Of a stretch of DNA of 64,000 bases, positions 45,293 through 58,215 are shown piece by piece. Position 1 is the first letter of the stretch. Each line of letters begins with the position of its first letter. A model generated the notes under the pieces. The model was not told the DNA's origin and ran no database searches. It worked only from the letters and a program-made list of their open reading frames with translations. The stretch comes from Begonia masoniana (taxonomy: Eukaryota; Streptophyta; Magnoliopsida; Cucurbitales; Begoniaceae), in assembly GCA_022432975.1 (NCBI GenBank), contig CM039512.1, positions 41,399,501 through 41,463,500 of the forward strand, written 5' to 3'. The translations under genes and the position numbers were made by a program.

Positions 45293-48136
45293 ATTTTGTC
45301 CTCAAAATTTGATGCCTTGTTATTTCTCAATGTACTCATCTCACCTACCCAATATCCTTACTCATCTATCGGTTACGCTTTAACCCGAATACTCACATGT
45401 TCACTAACTATAATCTAATTCCTACCCTCAAACCCTTCTAACTGAATTTTCAACTCGATTTTTTTTTCTAGCTAAGTTCATCTTTTTCTACTTCTATGTC
45501 TACTAAACACGCACAAACCACTACGACTCTCTATGCTACCACAATCGAGTAATCCTAAGATACTAATTAGTACAATTCTTACCTCAAGTTTTACTAACTT
45601 CTATAAATTCTTAGATCAATCCTATTAGTGAATATCATTTGGCTGAAATACCTATCGTGTAATCCACAGCCCTAAATCTTCCTAACTAAGTTCACCTAGT
45701 CACTTCTTTTTCTAATTCCGACACGTATCCATCAAACAATCTCAAACCTCCAAAGCCATCACAATAGTGTTCGTTCTAAATTTCAAATTCTCTTCGATCT
45801 TACTATCGCATCTTACACCTATTTACCTCGTACCTCATTCTAACATCATTCACATATTCCAAATTCTCACTACCTAAATCTTACACTTACTTATATCAGC
45901 CAATCAAGACACTTTATACCTCGAACAAGCATGACATTTCATTAGTTATTCCAACACAACCCTCATACTCAAAGCTCTTATTTCTTAAACCTATCAACTC
46001 TTCCTCAAAGTATATTCTGAATCTTCGTACTTACATTTACTATGCTCAATTTGTCTAACTCCTAATTTCAGTCATAGTCTAAACTAACTTTTTCCAGACT
46101 TTACACTCGACACCCGAAATGATATTTACGCCCTTCCTTTCGACCTCAAAACTTTCATAATATTTACGCACTTCCTGTCTTCCTATCCACTATTCTCCAT
46201 TAGAATTTACTAATCTCCTCACTTACCTCACTCTTCACCCACTAACATAGTTCAAATGCATAACTTAGTCTAATTTTCATACCTTTAACTTAATCACTCC
46301 TCACCTATCCTTTCAAACTTGTACAATGTAATTCTCAATATCCTCTAAGTTCTGTAACTTCATATGAGGGCTAACTCTCTTATCCTAACTCTCTCTCCCA
46401 CTAATACTCGAGTTCTCATTCACATCACACTCTTAAGCTCGCCAACTCTTAAGCTTATCAACTCTAGCCTAATCTATTTACGACATTAGCAGTTTCGACT
46501 TCGTTACCTACGAGTCGAATCTTGAACTTTCTAACTTAACATTATCCCTAAATCACTCAAACACTTTCAGTGCAATTTCCCGTTCCTCTTCCAATTCGGT
46601 TAAAATATTCCTCTAACTCTTCTTACAACAAGTCGCCCAACAACCTCCTTGTTTGCAAACTTGTTGTAGCCCAATTAACACCCTAAATCTCACTCTCCTA
46701 CCTATTACCTCGATGAGTCACCGTTTCTCCTAACATCGTGCGCATTAAAATAAACCTCAGAACATTATTTTAATTCAAGAGGTTAGACTTTTCTCTACTT
46801 ACTCAAGATATCTAAGCTTCTAAGTTATTCCCAGTTATTCCAAACCTATATACTTTCGGCTCCCAAATCCTATGTCGAATAACACCAAAACACAGCACGT
46901 CCACTCCTTCTTGTCACGCCTAAATTCTCCTATACAATGCCGGTTGAAAACTTTTACGCATTCCTGTTCACCCTCGAATGAGTAATCCATTAAGATAGTA
47001 CCTATACCCTAAGCTCCAACCATTTTTCCTAACGAATATCACCTAGCATCTTCTTTGATCCTTTAATACCTCAATATTTATTGGTTTCCTAGCTCTAAGG
47101 AAATCTCTAACTTTTAATACCCGAAATTGAGTACCTTTCTATGGTTCATCATTCACTCCACAGCTACTCCTCGTTGTCACATACACGACTCGACTCATAC
47201 TCTCCATAATTCTACTCTCGAGCATTCATCAAGAATTGTCACCTCTCTATAACTCTAGTTTGGGTCATACTAACAAACTATACCTCTTAACACTCAATAG
47301 TCCCTATCATTGTTAACCCCACTTAACTTAGGCTAGGTGCATAAAGTTTATTAAAATCTTCCTCCACCGAATACTAATTAGTATCTCCATTCGCAAAATC
47401 CCCTTAACAATTTACTTAAGCTAGACACTCGAATATAATTACTTCTAAATCTTCAAAATTCTAAATATACCACTTTTACATCTACACACATTCTCATAAA
47501 CATATTAATGGCATGAAGAAGGTCTAAGGTGTCTCCCAATAAATTTTCAAACTTCTACCCAGTTCATCGCATCCTAGTACGTCCTAGTACTCCCAAGGAT
47601 TTGCTAACTATGCCCCAAGTCTATCTATGTGTATCATCATTACAATTTCTCATTCTAAGGTTTATCTCATCCTACATTCAACCCACCATGTCTTCACCCA
47701 CCCATTTAATACTAGGACACAACTCACACTGTTCCTAACGACTATCACTTATACTCAAGCTAACATTAACACTTAACTCGGGTCGATCATACCTCTTTTC
47801 TCACATTCTTAGGTTAAGTCTCATCCTAAGATTCTCTAATCTATCTATGCTCAATCCTGCTCAATCCTACTTCTATTTATTCTATGGATGTTACTTTGTT
47901 AGTTTTGCATTTCAAAAAAAAAAAATCCTAGCTATTCGAACTATCAATTCACTATGTCAACAAAATGTCTATAAGTTCGTTGGTTCATGGGATCCACCTC
48001 GTTCTACTCCTGAACAAGGCTAAACAATCTAATTTATGCTAACTAACTAAAGGTAAAGAAATACTTACAGTCGGTGAAGCACGTTGCACGACGGCCGGCA
48101 TTGTCGGGTAATCCATTGAACGACTCGACCATTTAT
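45293..48136 (-). other. Non-coding, strand-skewed interior of O
   Basis: No open frame of note and no pol or gag similarity on either strand. The plus strand is strikingly poor in G and rich in C and T over the whole 2.8 kb (for example 3 G in 46381-46440). The few short open frames (such as 47529-47738) look fortuitous. Confidence 0.8.
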
Positions 48137-48148
48137 GCTCTGATACCA
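48137..48148 (-). other. Primer-binding site of O (tRNA-iMet type)
   Basis: The minus strand reads TGGTATCAGAGC exactly, three bases from the LTR edge. Confidence 0.9.
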
Positions 48149-48151
48149 TCT

Positions 48152-51056
48152 TGTATGGGTTCGGTACGCTACATGGCTCACACTAACCCCAATGAAAACG
48201 ACGTTTAAACCTAATTTAAAATAATTTTCATAAACCCTAAAACATAAAATAAAACTGACACAGCGGAATTTAAAACTAAATCTCTCGAAGCTCTCTTATG
48301 TCATACCTACCTGCCTAGACTCCCTAATTCCCTTACTCCTAACCTTTAAGCACCACGGCGTCCTTTCTGAAAATTTCGGCAAAGTAACGCCTGAAAATTG
48401 CACCTCCAAAATGCTAGGTACCTGCAAACAATTAAATCCCAACCAATCCAGAATATTCTTACTCAACTATCCAGCATACGAAATCTCCAAATAACAGTAA
48501 AGAGAGAAACTATACTACTAACATCCCTAAGTGAAGAAAATTCACAGTATAGGGCGACGCATCACCCTTAACTATGACTATATACAACAATACAATAACT
48601 CTCAAAACATTAACCGAAAAGAGACACATAATCCCATCATTTCCACAACCAGACATCGACAATAAACTATCAAAATACAAAGTCCCACATTCTCCCGAAG
48701 ACCATGGTTGAGTCGCCCCAATAATAGCCTGCACCGGCATACTCCATGCATCACCAACTGCTGCCTAGTCCTGGGTTGTCTCATCCATCTCACCTGAATA
48801 AATCTTGTCACCTACATCATAGAACACAAAACGTAAGCCTAATGCTTAGCAAGTATGGAAATAATGCACAACAACACACTAAATGCTCGACTCAACCCTA
48901 ACATGCAGTTTCTACACACTCAGTTGCTTTCTTTTCATTCAGGTTGCATTATCTTTCACTTCCAGGTGAATCAAGTAGGCACACGCCCCCACACAGTCCA
49001 GGACGGCCACACCTTGATCCACGGAGCTAGACCAGAGGCACACATCTCAACACAGTCCAGAACGGCCAACCGAATCTCCCCCAGTCGATCGTAGAATCCT
49101 CATTGTACCTTCCGGCACGAGCAGGTCGAGGCATTCAGAATCCCCATTGTGCCTATCAGCACGAGCAGGACGAGGCATTCAGAATCCCCATTGTGCCTAT
49201 CAGCACGAGCAGGTCGAGGCATTCAGAATCCCCATTGTGCCTATCAGCACGAGCAGGTCGAGGCATTCAGAATCCCCATTGTGCCTATCAGCACGAGCAG
49301 GTCGAGGCATTCAGAATCCCCATTGTGCCTATCAGCACGAGCAGGTCGAGGCATTCAGAATCCCCATTGTGCCTATCAGCACGAGCAGGTCGAGGCATTC
49401 AGAATCCCCATTGTGCCTATCAGCACGAGCAGGTCGAGGCATTCAGAATCCCCATTGTGCCTATCAGCACGAGCAGGTCGAGGCATTCAGAATCCCCATT
49501 GTGCCTATCAGCACGAGCAGGTCGAGGCATTCAGAATCCCCATTGTGCCTATCAGCACGAGCAGGTCGAGGCATTCAGAATCCCCATTGTGCCTATCAGC
49601 ACGAGCAGGTCGAGGCATTCAGAATCCCCATTGTGCCTATCATTCAGAATCCCCATTGTGCCTATCAGCACGAGCAGGACGAGGCATTCAGAATCCCAGT
49701 GTGCTTATCAGCACGAGCAAGTCGAGGCATTCATACTCACGACACATTACGTACATTAGCATAGCATCTCGAATAGAATCCCTCGCGGGGTGCTCAACGA
49801 GCCACTAGCCCGACGAAGCTATTCTACTCCGAGACCACGTTGCAATCAATCCTTATCTTTTCGTTTCATTCTCACCACTCAAGCATGCAAAACACGTGGT
49901 TTCGTAGTTTAGAAAACAATGATGCATAAAACACGATGCATGACACAAAGCAAAACAAGCAAACAAACAACCATTCCCTACCGTTCTATGGTGTAGGCCC
50001 GAAGGCAACAAACAAGCACTCCACTACTTACCTGGCATCCTAGCTCGCTGAGGATACTCGGTTACCTGTCCATCTACAGCTCGACCTACGACAATTATTC
50101 AAACTTCATTAAAATCAAGCCTACATTCACTAATTACGCTCAAATTACTATTTCTAGCCTAATCCAACTAAAACCTAACTAAACGGGCCACTAATTTGGG
50201 TTCGGTAAAAACTGACCTGAACTTCAAACGTGCATAACTTTCGCGTCGGATATCGGAATCGAACGATTCCAGTGGCCACGTACTCCTCTAATAATCTATT
50301 TTAACCTGCCAGAAGGAATTTTAAAACAAACAACCGTAGCTAGGTCAAAAAGGGCAAAACCTGATTCTTCCCTAACCCGAAAATTTTCCCCTTTCCGATT
50401 TTCTATCAAAACTCTCTCAATTCCTCACTAATCTATCAAATTCTAACCTATTATGCATACTTTAACAAAATATAAAGTTTCCAAATCCAGAACCCCCAAA
50501 ATCACAGCACACACCTCACGATTTTCACTCAGAAAACAGGGGTATTCCAGCCCTCCATCGATCGCCCCTCTCACACCACTAAATTCCCCACAATTCCGTC
50601 ACAAAACAACCAAGAAATCGACCCAACCCGCCGACTACCCCCACGGCCGAATAACAAAGAGGAACAGGGAGGAGAAGCTACCTATTTTTTTGGTCGGGTC
50701 TGGCGCAGAAAACCGAACCACGCTCTGGCTTCAGCTCGCCGGAGGTCGCTCGCCTGAGCAGTGGCCGAAGCCGCGGGGTCGCTGGAGAAGAGACGTCGCT
50801 CGGCTCTCTCTCACTCTCGCGTTGGGAGCTCGGACCGAAGAGAAGCAAATTATTAAATCGCCCTCACGTATTTTCAGCCACTTCGAATTTCATTCAATCT
50901 CATTCTTAAATTGTAGCCCCGGCTTAATTTCACTGGAAATACCCGAACCTAAATAAAACCATTCACTTTTCTTTTAAATTAATTAAAACAACCTATTTTA
51001 TTATTATTTTATTTTCTCTCAAATTTTCCTTAAAAAAAAAAATTTCAGGTGTTACA
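48152..51056 (-). mobile_element. 5' LTR of O
   Basis: It is nearly the same as the left LTR, with three structural differences: about 30 bases missing at its 3' end (it starts TGTATGGGTTCGGTACGC), an expanded 44-bp array, and loss of about 120-130 bases around 50845 that include the hairpin and the AT-rich run. The stem arms are 48811-48825 and 49983-49997. Confidence 0.88.
49110..49735. repeat. 44-bp repeat, about 15 copies, in 5' LTR of O
   Basis: Units contain CAGCACGAGCAGGTCGAGGC. The inner copies look identical; the last ones are variant, and one copy near 49620-49650 is truncated. Overlapping plus-strand frames of about 205-219 codons through it are artefacts. Confidence 0.95.
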
Positions 51057-52189
51057 CACACAATCCTACTTGGCATCCCGAATTAGGATACAAAAAGATA
51101 TATATTTCATAAATTGAAATATCCACATCATCCTCATCAAAGTACTCTAGGTGAAGCATAAATTAAATAAATAAATAAAGATCAATCACATCAGGTGACT
51201 TTCCACAACCTCAAACCTCCTATGTCTCATTGCACTGTACCTTGCTTTGGTTTCTCCGTCCTGCTGAACGTCATCGCTGTCTAAAAAATATAAATATCCA
51301 CAAAATGAGCCATTGGCCTAGCAAATAAATTTAGCAACTAGAAGACCTAGCCCAGAATCTATCCACACTATCCAGGCCATATGCCATCCTCCACCTAACA
51401 TTTGATTATTGTGAAATCAACTTAAATCAAATATGTTTTTTTATTTGAAATCCATATCATTTATATAAAAATGCATGTAGGTTCATAATTCGAACCGTTT
51501 AAAGTCCATCAACCACATTTTAAAATCCTTTTCCACAAATAGATAAATCCAATGCATTTAAATAAATATGCATGATTCAAAAACATCCAACCACACTTTA
51601 AAAACCATTCTCAGCAATTAAATAAATCCAATACAATTAAAATAATGATGCAGGATTTAAAATCATTTTTCCTTATATCACATTTTCAAAATAGCAGTTT
51701 TTAATAGGGGTGTGCAAAACCGAACCGGAACTGACGAACCAAATCAAAACCAGTGAAATCAGTTCGGTTTGGATCGGTTTTGAGCATTTGGAAATCGATG
51801 TTCGGATTAATTTTGTAGGAACCAACTTTTTAGGTTCAGTTTTTGGTTTGGATCTGTCAAAACCGAAGGAAACCAAACCGAACCGTTCCTGCATTTTAAA
51901 ACCAAAAAACTATGAAGAGTGAACTGACTTAAATCATGCGAACTTCACTCTTCACCTAAAATTTCATTCTCCACTCGACTTGACCACTCCTCCAAAGACG
52001 ACACACGTAGAGCCGCAGATGAAACGAACAGGTGAGGCGACGACTAGAGACCCGACAGACGACCAAAGACACAGGTGACGACACACGACCGGCGACAACA
52101 CTTTGCTACGGGCTATCGAGATTCGAGTATTGACGACGACACACGATCAGGCAACCGAATAACTGGGTACTATGTTCTATTCTTTCATT

Positions 52190-52400
52190 CTTTGCTCGTT
52201 TTTGTGTTTGACAGAGAGCAAAATCATTGATTTTACTCTCTGTGAACAAACGATAGAGAGCAAAATCAACACATTTTGCTCTCTGTGAACAAATGACAAA
52301 GAGCAAAATGTGTTGATTTTGTTATCTGTTAAAAACAGAAGAGAGCAAAATCAAACACATTTTGTTCTCCTGGTTTTGATAGAGCAAAATCAACACATTT
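52190..52400. repeat. GAGAGCAAAATCAACACATTT repeat upstream of the transposase
   Basis: Copies of AGAGCAAAATCAACACATTT alternate with the inverted form AAATGTGTTGATTTTG within about 200 bases of the leader region. Further GACCGAGAGCAA motifs occur to 52720. A capacity for hairpins is clear; a function is not. Confidence 0.6.
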
Positions 52401-52795
52401 GGCTTTGTTTTTAACCGAGAGCACTGTTTAGCATGTTTGTTTTATTGGTAATTTGGTATGTACTATTTTTGACCGAGAGCAATCTTTAGCATGTTCGTTG
52501 TTTAATTTTATCATTAATTTATGTGATTTGAACTGTATAGTTACATAATGTTTTTGTTTTGGGAGACTCTACGGGCGTGACCGAGAGCAATTTATGTGTT
52601 TTCTTTGTTTGTTATGTGCTGTTTTATTAATGTTTCTATTTTAAGAGACTCTTCGAGCGTGACCGAGAGCAATTTATGTGTTTTGTTTGTTTGTTCTGTG
52701 ATGTTTTATCATGACTGAGAGCATTAGACTTTAGAGCAACATGTGTAGTATTTTTTATTTTGTCATTGATTTTGATTGATTAAATTTGTTTTAGG

Positions 52796-54891
52796 ATGGA
52801 AAGCATTAATGATAGTGTAGAGGGTCCTGCACTTAGTCAAACGAAAAGGAAAAAATTAAAAGTTTGGAATCATTTTACAAAGATTGAAAGTGTTGATAAT
52901 AGCAATCCTAGAGAAAAATGTAATTATTGCTCACAGTCATATGCATGTCATGCATCAAAAAATGGGACATCAAACTTGAAAAAACACATCCTTAATTGCA
53001 AAAAATTATTGGCAAGTGTTGATAGGCAGCAAAAGACATTAAGCTATCTGAATATGAGACGGGGATCGAGTGTAACTTGTTTTAGTCTTACAACTTGTCG
53101 AGAATTGCTTGCAAAGATGATTATTGTTGATGAATTGCCTTTGAAATTCGTTGAAGGAGAGGGTTTTAGAACATATTCGCAATATGTTCAACCTAAGTTT
53201 TCCGTACCTTCTAGAACTACCATTGGACAAGATATAATGAGTATTTATGAGAAAGAAAAATTGAAATTGAAAGATTATTTTAGAAATACATCTCAACGAG
53301 TATGCTTGACTACAAATACATGGACTTCTGTTCAAAATTTGAATTACATGGTATTAACTGCTCATTACATTGATATTGATTGGATATTGTGTAAGATAAT
53401 TATCAATTTTTGCTTGATTTCGAATCATAAAGGTGAAACGATTGGTAAAGAAATAGAAAGATGCTTGTTTAAATGGGGAATTGAAAATGTTTTGACAATT
53501 ACAGTTGACAATGCTTCTTCGAATGATGTTGCAATTTTGTATTTGGTCAAAAGTATTAGAAATTGGAATGCGTTAGTTTTGAATGGGGAACACATGCAGG
53601 TGCGATGTTTTGCACATATTTTGAATTTGATAGTGTGTGATGGTTTAAAAGATCATTAAGAGTCTATTGCAAGAGTTCGTAGAATAGTGAAATATGTTCG
53701 ATCTTCTCCTGCAAGGCTACAACAATTTAGAAATTGTGTTGAAAATGTAAAGATCACTTGCAAAAGTAATGTTTGTCTTGACGTACATACTAGATGGAAT
53801 TCTACATATTTAATGTTAGAAAGCGCCGAAAAGCATGAAAGAGCTTTTGCAAAGTTAATTGAAAGTGATGGTCATTATTTTCTTGATTTGGGCGGGGAAG
53901 TGAAAGACCACCCACAATAGAAGACTGGGCTAATATTAGAGAGCTTATCAAGTTTTTGAAGATCTTTTACGATACAACTGTTTCAGTTTTGGCCTCCTTA
54001 CATGTCACCTCCAATATTTATATTAGTGAAGTATGTGATTTTAAAATGGTTATCCAAGAGCACTCTCAGTGTGATAATCCATTGTTGAGGAGAATGGCTA
54101 TTGACATGCAAAGAAAGTTTAACAAATATTAGGGGAGTTGTGATAAATTCAATATGTTGATGTGTGTGGCAATTGTACTAGACCCTAGATGTAAAATGAA
54201 GTTTTTGAAACATTGTCTCACCATGTTGTTTGATAGTGACAAGGCAAATGATTTAGTGAGACAAGTAGAAATTGTGATGGAAAAATTATATCTCCATTAT
54301 AAATCTGATTTGAGTTTTGATACTTCATAAGAAAATTATAGTATGATGGTTGGAACAACTTCTACTATGATGAGACAAAGTAGTACTTTGACCCACAATA
54401 ACGTGTATGAGATATTTTTTAATGATCAAAATGAGGATGACGATTCAATTAATCAGATTGAAGTTCATCAATATTTATCTGAAGGATTAGAAAAGTTTTC
54501 AGATAAAATTAATATTCTAGCATGGTGGAAAGTGAATTCCTTGAAATTTCCACTATTGAGTATAATGGCAAGGGATGTAATAGGTATTCCCATTTCAACC
54601 GTTGCTTCGGAGTCAGCCTTTAGTAACGGAGGATGTGTGCTCGATTCATTTCGTAGTTCGTTGTCTCCAAAGACTGTCGAGGCACTTATTTGCACTCAAA
54701 ATTGGATTCGAACGGCAAAACATCAACATAATATTGATGAAATTGAACAAGGTATGTACTGTTTTATATCTTTATTTTCTTTTCATTTCATACTTCTAAT
54801 TCATTTTACCTAATTGATTTATCAATTATATTTTGTAGATTTCACATCAACTAATGGAGATAAAGATATTCTTCCAATATTGGTGGAATAA
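52796..54891 (+). pseudogene. hAT transposase, broken
   Basis: The gene starts with ATG at 52796 just after a TTTGTTTTAG acceptor, suggesting an intron in the leader. In order: a BED-type zinc finger (VWNHFTKI, CNYCSQSY, NLKKHILNC, residues about 24-65), a middle catalytic region (TTNTWTSVQN, ITVDNASSND, VRCFAHILNLIV), a helical part (DVHTRWNSTYLML, FLKIFYDTTVSV), and the C-terminal hAT dimerisation block (AWWKVNSLKFPLLSIMARD, TVASESAFS, RSSLSPKTVEAL, ICTQNWIR). A final intron 54752-54838 (GGTATGT...TTTGTAG) joins a short last exon ending with TAA at 54889-54891. Breaks: in-frame TAA at 53657-53659, a frameshift at about 53890-53910, then TAG at 54130-54132 and TAA at 54328-54330. It cannot make active protein. 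Confidence 0.92.
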
Positions 54892-57309
54892 TTGAAGCCT
54901 TCATCTGGGCCCCAAGTGTAACTGTGCTGAAGTGATATTTGTTGCAAGGGGAGCGTCGGAGCGATGTGTTTTGTTTGTTAAAGTTCAATAAAATGATCGA
55001 AATATAATGTTTTTTTTTGTTTTTTGAGAGATTTCTAAGCACTATTTACTATTTAGCTCTTCATTTTATATTGACAAAAATTTTTATTATCGTGTCATGT
55101 GAATATATATAATATATTTTTTATTTTTTAATTTTTATGAAAAGAGGTTGTAGTACCGGAACCGAATCGGAACCGGAACTGGAACTTTTAGTTCGATTCT
55201 GGTTCGATTTTGGTCGGTTACAAGACCAATTTTGGTTCAGTTATTCTGAAACCGAATGGTGACCGGTTCGTTTCGGTTCCTCTCCAAAACCGAACCAAAC
55301 CGGGTTTTGCACACCCCTAGTTTTTAACATTCAATTGATATGTCAAAATTGTAATGCAGTCTAATTGACTCATATGACCATCACACACCTACACGTTCCC
55401 GGGCTTTCACCGTTAGGGCTGTAGGACCCACATATTGCTTTTCCGCGAGGTTTAGGGACTTTCAACCCAAGAAGCACATACAGTTAATCTCCCAGTATTT
55501 TCATAGTCATATTATCACACACAAAGAGGTGAGACCAGCTCAGTAGGTTTTTATATTACCACCGCTTTCCTTCTCCCACCTTCCTAACAGTTATAAAGCA
55601 ATTTTATGCATGTACAAAACATGCACTCACTTAGAAATTTGTATTTAAAATTCAATGAGTTCAAATTAATGCAATTGATAATTGAAAATCAATTATGCTC
55701 AATTAAATGAAAAATTGTTGTTCAACTCGTTACTATTCTATATTTCAATAAATATTTGAAATAAACCATCCAATATAAATCGAATTTAAACATCATTCAA
55801 GAAAATCAAAAATAAATGATTTTCACAATTTCTTATTCATTTTTCATGAAAATGATATGTAACACCTGGTTCTATTGAACCAATTTATTTTATCAACTAA
55901 TGGTGTACGTTTTATGGAAGAAATTGGGAGAAATAGTGGTTAGGTTAAAGCGTGACTAGGCAAGGGCACAATTGTAATTGAGGATTTATTTGTGGATAAC
56001 GTATTTAAGGGAAAGGTTTCTGTGATTAATGCTTAGTAGCCGCCACATTACTTCTCTCCCTTATTCGGTGCTCTACCGACTTCTCTCCCAGCAACTTCCT
56101 TCCTGATTTCTCCAACCTAGGTGAGTTTTTGTTTCGTTTTCTTGCTGTTTTAGTGGTTAGATAGCAGAAGGATTGTAAATGTGTCTTTTGAGAATGTTGT
56201 GAGTGAGTGTTAGATTCGGGTTTCGTGATAAATCGGGGAGTGCTCGAAGAACAGAGCTCACAACTAGCTTCCTTAGATTTCTGGATAATTTAGAATGAAG
56301 TTTAGTGAATATTTAATTAATACTCTGTCTATTGTTCTAGGTTTGAGCAAACTCCCGAAGTAGCTTACAACCAAACATTTTCCAGGAGATCAGGTAAGTA
56401 GAGTATGTATGTGTCTTTGGGCCTACATCACAAAACAGTAGGATATATGTATGTTTGTATGATTTTTAGTTTGGCATGTATCATGTTTTAGAAAGAATAC
56501 GAAAATGCATTTACATATATAATAGCATAGTAAGGCATGAGCAGATTGAATCAGATTAACTATTAAGGGAATTAATCTGCCCCTTAATCGAGACAGAGGA
56601 TATTTATACTTTGGAAAGAATGATCCACTTCCCATCGAACAGGGAGATCAAGAACAGCTATTAAGGGAACTAATCTGCCCCTTAATCGAGTCAGAGGATG
56701 CATGCTTTGGGAAAATTGATCCGCTTCCCATCGAACAGGGTGATCAACAGGGAACGAACATAAATACAATATAAACTATGAGAGTAGAAACAACATGAAT
56801 AGGGTTTATGTTTCAGCATTTCATTTCATTATTGCTCTACTTATTTAGCATTAGGCTAATAGATGAGTTTTGTGATGTAGGTGCTGAGGTGACTACAGGT
56901 GAATTCTCTGAGTATAAAGAAGAATAGGCGCAGTGGGTGGAGCGCATCCATGCCACGATCTGGTGCACTAATGAGGCGGTTTAACCAATGGTAGTATGTG
57001 TGGAACTTAGTGGACAAATGTTTAACTAATGTGTGCTGAGAATTTTAATGACAGCGGTCGTTTAATTATTCTGATAATGAAACATGGTTGGTTCTTGTAA
57101 CGACCCTTAGTCTATCCCTTAAATTCCCGTAAAATTTTTCTTTTTGTAACGCTAAGTAAATTCTAAACTTTTAAATTATAAATCATAGTTTTGTTTAGTA
57201 AATCAAGGTATAAATAGTGGAAAACAATTTAAATAAAACAATTATATTAAAAGAACAATCGACAGAGTGAGGGGAGGGCAAAATCGCCCGAACAAATACT
57301 TTACATAGG

Positions 57310-57390
57310 CGATCGATCGACCCCTCAACGGGCGATCGATCGCCCCCCTCACAACCGATCGATCGGTTGAAGACAGCCGATCGATCGGCT
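57310..57390. repeat. CGATCGATCG cluster in LTR R
   Basis: Four GATCGATCG palindromes in 80 bases, with different complementary flanks (GGGCGATCGATCGCCC, CCGATCGATCGG). It has the same relative place as in LTR D. Confidence 0.85.
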
Positions 57391-58192
57391 CACATTCTGT
57401 TTCCAGAACGTGTAGTCTGGCCTATAAACTTATCATTTGCCCCTCCTTTGGCGAACGATCGCGTAACTCTCTGTTTTTCCAGAGAATTCTACGTTCGATC
57501 GCCCCTCTTCTGGCGACCGAACGGCTTGCTCTCTAGTTTACCAATGAGCATGCCTTCTTCTTTTTTTTTTCTCCATCGACACCCTGCACACACACATTTC
57601 ATAATCTTTCTTTCACTTTTATTTTCATCAAATAACAATAACTCCTCAAACACTCGTTTAACATACTTACGCACTTTACATAAAACCACTCAACATTCTA
57701 TCATCCCTAAATTATCAACCACCGAATCCTACTCAAAACATATCCTAAAATGTGGTAATATTTCGTAAAAATGAACCGCGTGGTTCCATTTGAAAACTAA
57801 TCAAAACCCTACGAAAATCACAACCAAACAGTCCCAATATGATTTCAATAAATGACCTCAAAAAAAGCAATTTGCGAAGGTTTTTCAAAACATCAAAACA
57901 CGCATACCTTTCAGCCCAATTTAAACCCCTCCTATACTGTAACACCCGGGATTTTTTTAAAGGAAAAATTGGAGAGGAAATAAAAGAATATTAAAATAGG
58001 TTGTTTTAATTAATTTAAAAGAAAAGTGAATGGTTTCTTAATTTAGGTTCGGGTATTTCCAGTGAATTAAGCCGTGAGTTATAATTTAAGAACGGGATTT
58101 AACGGAATTACGTAAGTTCAAACATGTGAGGGCAAATTAGTAATTTAGCTTAAAAATTAAGTTAAATAAAATATTTTTTTATATACAAACAT

Positions 58193-58215
58193 AATGGTTT
58201 CGCGAGGAAGCCATT
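58193..58215 (+). other. Hairpin near the 5' end of LTR S
   Basis: AATGGTTTC pairs with GAAGCCATT (one G-U) around GCGAG. Confidence 0.55.

Larger units (their letters stand above)
40004..51056 (-). mobile_element. Non-coding two-LTR retrotransposon O (LARD-like), TSD CACAC
   Basis: The ends are TGTAACGCCCCAGAACC and TTTCAGGTGTTACA, flanked by CACAC at 39999-40003 and 51057-51061. The empty site is seen in the sister LTR at about 32829. It has two LTRs (40004-45273 with P inside; 48152-51056), a polypurine tract and an iMet-type primer-binding site, but no gag or pol frame in its 2.9-kb interior. It is therefore a large non-autonomous derivative that must rely on proteins from elsewhere. Confidence 0.9.
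51705..55319 (+). mobile_element. hAT-superfamily DNA transposon, TSD GTTTTTAA
   Basis: The terminal inverted repeats are TAGGGGTGTGCAAAAC and GTTTTGCACACCCCTA. The 8-bp TSD GTTTTTAA lies at 51697-51704 and 55320-55327. Subterminal regions are rich in AACCGAACCGG/CGGTTCGG motifs (51718-51890, 55150-55300), typical binding regions for a hAT transposase. It is inserted in the 5' LTR of element L. It carries one broken transposase gene. Confidence 0.95.
39872..55857 (-). mobile_element. 5' LTR of element L, split by O, the hAT and Q
   Basis: The LTR pieces are 39872-40003, 51062-51704 and 55328-55857, in order collinear with the 3' LTR at 32705-34767 up to about 34032. The remainder lies beyond insertion Q, outside the window. 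Confidence 0.85.

Noticed and set aside
50453..50956. 167-codon frame in the 5' LTR of O
   Set aside because: The homologous stretch in the other LTR (44574-44876) ends differently and shows no domain. It is leader sequence of the LTR.
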